Part shown: in pieces, positions 62,018 through 64,000 of the stretch
Position numbering within the stretch: the first letter of the stretch is position 1
How the letters are laid out: the number at the start of each line of letters is the position of its first letter
NCBI RefSeq assembly: GCF_001423295.1
Contig: NZ_LMNG01000001.1
Coordinates: 186,829-250,828 of the forward strand
DNA length: 64,000 nt
Origin: Methylobacterium sp. Leaf112
GTDB lineage: Bacteria > Pseudomonadota > Alphaproteobacteria > Rhizobiales > Beijerinckiaceae
Direction: 5' to 3'
The notes under the pieces: model-generated
Told to the model about the DNA's origin: nothing
Database searches by the model: none
The model's input: only the letters and a program-made list of their open reading frames with translations
Made by a program: the position numbers and the translations under genes

Positions 62018-62075
62018 TTGACAAAATATACAAGGCGTCGTTCTCTGGTATAAAGAGCGGGCAGCGCAGTATAAA
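62018..62075. promoter_or_regulatory. Putative FCD-GntR operator and promoter region of the TRAP operon
   Basis: TATAC (62027-62031, minus-strand GTATA) and two direct GTATAAA copies (62048-62054 and 62069-62075) are spaced 21 nt apart, about two helical turns, so they lie on one DNA face. TTGACA at 62018-62023 is a promoter-like hexamer. FCD-type GntR operators usually contain TNGTnnnACNA or related GTAT half-sites. Confidence 0.5.
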
Positions 62076-62127
62076 TGCTGCACCGCAAAATGGGCGGGCG
62101 GCCAGCTTGCCGAAGGAGGAAGACGCC

Positions 62128-63147
62128 ATGACGTTGACACGCCGCACCCTCGTCGCCGCCGGTCTCGCCGCGCCCGCCATCCTATCCCTCGGCTCGCGGG
62201 CCCGGGCGGCGACCACCCTGAAGATCTCGCACCAGTTCCCCGGCGGCACCATCGACGAGGGCGACTTTCGCGACCGCGCGTGCCGCAAGTTCGCCGCGGC
62301 CCTGGCCGAGCGCTCGAAGGGCGCCCTGGAGCTCCAGGTCTATCCGGGCTCGTCCCTGATGAAGACGAACGCCCAGTTCGGCGCCATCCGCAAGGGCGCC
62401 CTCGACATGACCCTTTACCCGAGCCCCTACGCCGGCGGCGAGGTGCCGGAGATGAACATCGGCCTGATGCCGGGCCTCGTCACCTCCTACGCGCAGGCCA
62501 CGGCCTGGAAGACCGCCCCCGTCGGCCGCAAGCTGACCGAGATCCTCGAATCCAAGGGCGTCGTGGTGGTCTCCTGGGTGTGGCAGGCCGGCGGCGTCGC
62601 CAGCCGCGACCGGCCGCTCTTCACGCCCAGCGACGCCAAGGGCCTCAAGGTCCGGGGCGGCTCGCGCGAGATGGACCTGATGATGAAGGCGGCGGGCGCC
62701 GCCACACTCTCGATCCCGTCGAACGAATCCTACGCCGCCATGCAGACCGGCGCGTGCGATGCCGTCATCACCTCCTCCACCAGCTTGATCTCGTTCCGCC
62801 TGGAGGAACTCTCGAAATCCCTCACCTCGGGGGCTCAGCACACCTATTGGCTCATGTGGGAGCCGATCATGATGTCCAAGATCGTGTTCGACCGCCTGCC
62901 GAAGGACCAGCAGGACCTCATCATGACCATCGGCTCCGAGCTGGAGGCCTTCGGCCAGAAGGGCGCCAAGGACGACGACACCCGAGTCGAGCAGGTGTTC
63001 GCCAAGGCCGGCGCCAAGGTGCAGCAGCTCGACGAGAAGACCCTCGGCCAGTGGCGCGACATCGCCAAGGACACCGCGTGGAAGGACTTCGCGGGCAAAT
63101 CCGCGAGCTGCGCCGAGCTCCTCAAGCTGGCGGAGCAGGTGTCGTGA
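62128..63147 (+). CDS. dctP: TRAP transporter solute-binding protein (DctP)
   Basis: A 339-residue periplasmic binding protein. The N-terminus has a twin-arginine-like signal (MTLTRRTLVAAGLAAPAILS, cleavage after RARA). Mature: TTLKISHQFPGGTIDEGDFR, then SKGALELQVYPGSSLMKTNA and MPGLVTSYAQATAWKTAPVG; the conserved SNESYAAMQTGACDAVITSS contains the family's R/T contact region. DctP delivers organic acids to the DctQM pair. Perfect ribosome binding site AAGGAGGA before ATG 62128. The last four bases overlap dctQ. Confidence 0.93.
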   Translation: MTLTRRTLVAAGLAAPAILSLGSRARAATTLKISHQFPGGTIDEGDFRDRACRKFAAALAERSKGALELQVYPGSSLMKTNAQFGAIRKGALDMTLYPSPYAGGEVPEMNIGLMPGLVTSYAQATAWKTAPVGRKLTEILESKGVVVVSWVWQAGGVASRDRPLFTPSDAKGLKVRGGSREMDLMMKAAGAATLSIPSNESYAAMQTGACDAVITSSTSLISFRLEELSKSLTSGAQHTYWLMWEPIMMSKIVFDRLPKDQQDLIMTIGSELEAFGQKGAKDDDTRVEQVFAKAGAKVQQLDEKTLGQWRDIAKDTAWKDFAGKSASCAELLKLAEQVS

Positions 63148-63788
63148 GCCACGCCTTCGACGCGGCCTCCGCCGCCTCCGAATCCGTACGGGCCGCGCCC
63201 GAACCTCGCGTCCCCGGGCTGCTCGGGGCCATCGACCGCGGGATGAAAGCGATCAACGGCGTGGTGATGATCTTCGGCGGGCTCGCCCTCGTCGGGGCCT
63301 GTCTCGTCCTCAGCTACAGCGTGTTCGTGCGCTACTGGCTGAAGGAGCCCACCGACTGGCAGGACGAGATGGCGGTGTTCCTCATCGTCGGCGCGACCTT
63401 CTTCTCGGCGGCCGCCGTCCAGGCCAAGCGCGGCCACGTCGCCATCGAGGCGCTGAGCGGCCTGCTCTCGCCGCGGGTCAACCGCGCTCGCCTGCTCATG
63501 GCCGATATCATCAGCATCGTGTTCGTGACGTTCTTCGCCTGGAAGAGCTGGAGCCTGTTCCACGAAGCCTGGGTCGACGGGCAGGTCTCCCAATCGACCT
63601 GGGGGCCGCCGCTCTGGATTCCCTACGCCCTCATGGCTTTAGGTATGAGCTTCCTATCCCTGCAGTTCCTCCTGCAGATCGCCGAGGCCCTGAACTACGG
63701 CCCCCGTTCCGCCGGCTGGGCGAACCCGAAGGTCGGCCTCGGGGCCGACCTGAACGCTGATCCCCTCAAGACGAGCCCCCACCCATGA
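63144..63788 (+). CDS. dctQ: TRAP transporter small membrane subunit (DctQ)
   Basis: A 214-residue four-helix protein: VVMIFGGLALVGACLVLSYS, MAVFLIVGATFFSAAAVQAK, MADIISIVFVTFFAWKSWSL, WIPYALMALGMSFLSLQFLL. The FVRYWLKEPTDWQDEMAVF stretch is the DctQ signature. Start GTG 63144 overlaps the dctP stop; its own stop overlaps the dctM start. Confidence 0.92.
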   Translation: MSHAFDAASAASESVRAAPEPRVPGLLGAIDRGMKAINGVVMIFGGLALVGACLVLSYSVFVRYWLKEPTDWQDEMAVFLIVGATFFSAAAVQAKRGHVAIEALSGLLSPRVNRARLLMADIISIVFVTFFAWKSWSLFHEAWVDGQVSQSTWGPPLWIPYALMALGMSFLSLQFLLQIAEALNYGPRSAGWANPKVGLGADLNADPLKTSPHP

Positions 63789-64000
63789 GCGTCGCGGCCA
63801 TCGGCTTCCTCTACGCGGGTGCCACCCTCAGCGCGATGCTGGCCGGCATCCCCATCGCCTTCGCGCTGGGCTTCGTGGCGCTCGCGTTCATGTACTTCTT
63901 CATGCCGGGCGCCTCCCTCGATACGGTGGCGCAGAACGTCTACGAGGAGATGGCCTCCATCACCCTCCTGTCGATCCCGCTCTTCATCCTGAAGGGCGCG
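63785..64000 (+). CDS. dctM: TRAP transporter large membrane subunit (DctM), cut by the right edge
   Basis: The first 72 codons are visible: VAAIGFLYAGATLSAMLAGI, PIAFALGFVALAFMYFFMPG, then VYEEMASITLLSIPLFILKG, matching the start of DctM, where GIPIAFALG and IPLFILKG are conserved. DctM forms the Na+-driven transport core. It overlaps dctQ by four bases (ATGA at 63785). Confidence 0.93.
   Translation, partial: MSVAAIGFLYAGATLSAMLAGIPIAFALGFVALAFMYFFMPGASLDTVAQNVYEEMASITLLSIPLFILKGA

Noticed and set aside
1..64000. CRISPR array or prophage
   Set aside because: I saw no regularly spaced direct repeats and no phage structural genes; the only transposase-like sequence is the remnant at 41881-42175.

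Overview
The window is very GC-rich, densely coded chromosomal DNA of an alphaproteobacterium. Several features point to the Methylobacterium/Methylorubrum group: an alphaproteobacterial NepR-EcfG general stress pair with matching promoters, a phosphoribulokinase/FBPase cluster under a CbbR-type regulator with no RuBisCO genes beside it, a stressosome operon, RgpF/WsaF-type glycosyltransferases and a BLUF photoreceptor. The genus call is an inference; no rRNA or marker gene fixes it. All identifications come from reading motifs and were not checked by database search.

Layout. 1-7 kb: small secreted and membrane proteins, a decayed AraC regulator, tRNA-Thr(GGT), a NUDIX hydrolase, an orphan OhrR/MarR regulator, an ABC exporter, nepR-ecfG and tRNA-Thr(TGT). 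7-13 kb: fbp-prk-rpe-cbbY (minus strand), divergent from a cbbR-like gene that is translationally coupled to a FAD-dependent ferredoxin reductase-like gene; next a strong palindrome and a second inverted repeat. 13-23 kb: META-domain protein, a GT4 glycosyltransferase, cysK, a DUF2254 protein, two small hydrophilic proteins and a giant three-module glycosyltransferase with 12 sequence repeats. 23-28 kb: stressosome operon rsbR-rsbS-rsbT, a kinase-phosphatase fusion and a hybrid histidine kinase, all overlapping or nearly so. 28-36 kb: Kef-type antiporter, YihY/BrkB protein, an MNT-HEPN pair whose HEPN partner is broken, polA, and a secreted DUF4142 protein behind an EcfG-type promoter. 36-42 kb: TetR regulator, ybjN-proC, ubiK-like gene and an OmpR/EnvZ-type two-component pair. 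42-43.5 kb: a scar of three gene fragments (IS481-like transposase, winged-helix regulator, flagellin C-terminus). 43.7-50 kb: FemAB/GNAT-like protein, two AraC regulators, BLUF protein, chemoreceptor. 50-55 kb: alpha/beta hydrolase, pirin, second Kef-type antiporter, VanZ-like protein. 55-64 kb: LysR regulator, L,D-transpeptidase, SDR, zwf, two facing GntR/FCD regulators and a TRAP transporter cut by the right edge.

Common thread: stress sensing and envelope adaptation. NepR-EcfG is the usual general stress switch of alphaproteobacteria, and exact GGAAC-N16/17-CGTT promoters precede two secreted-protein genes here. A separate partner-switching stressosome feeds a histidine kinase. The PRK cluster without RuBisCO is best explained by a signalling or auxiliary role for ribulose bisphosphate, as reported for methylotrophic Methylobacterium, though RuBisCO may simply be encoded elsewhere.
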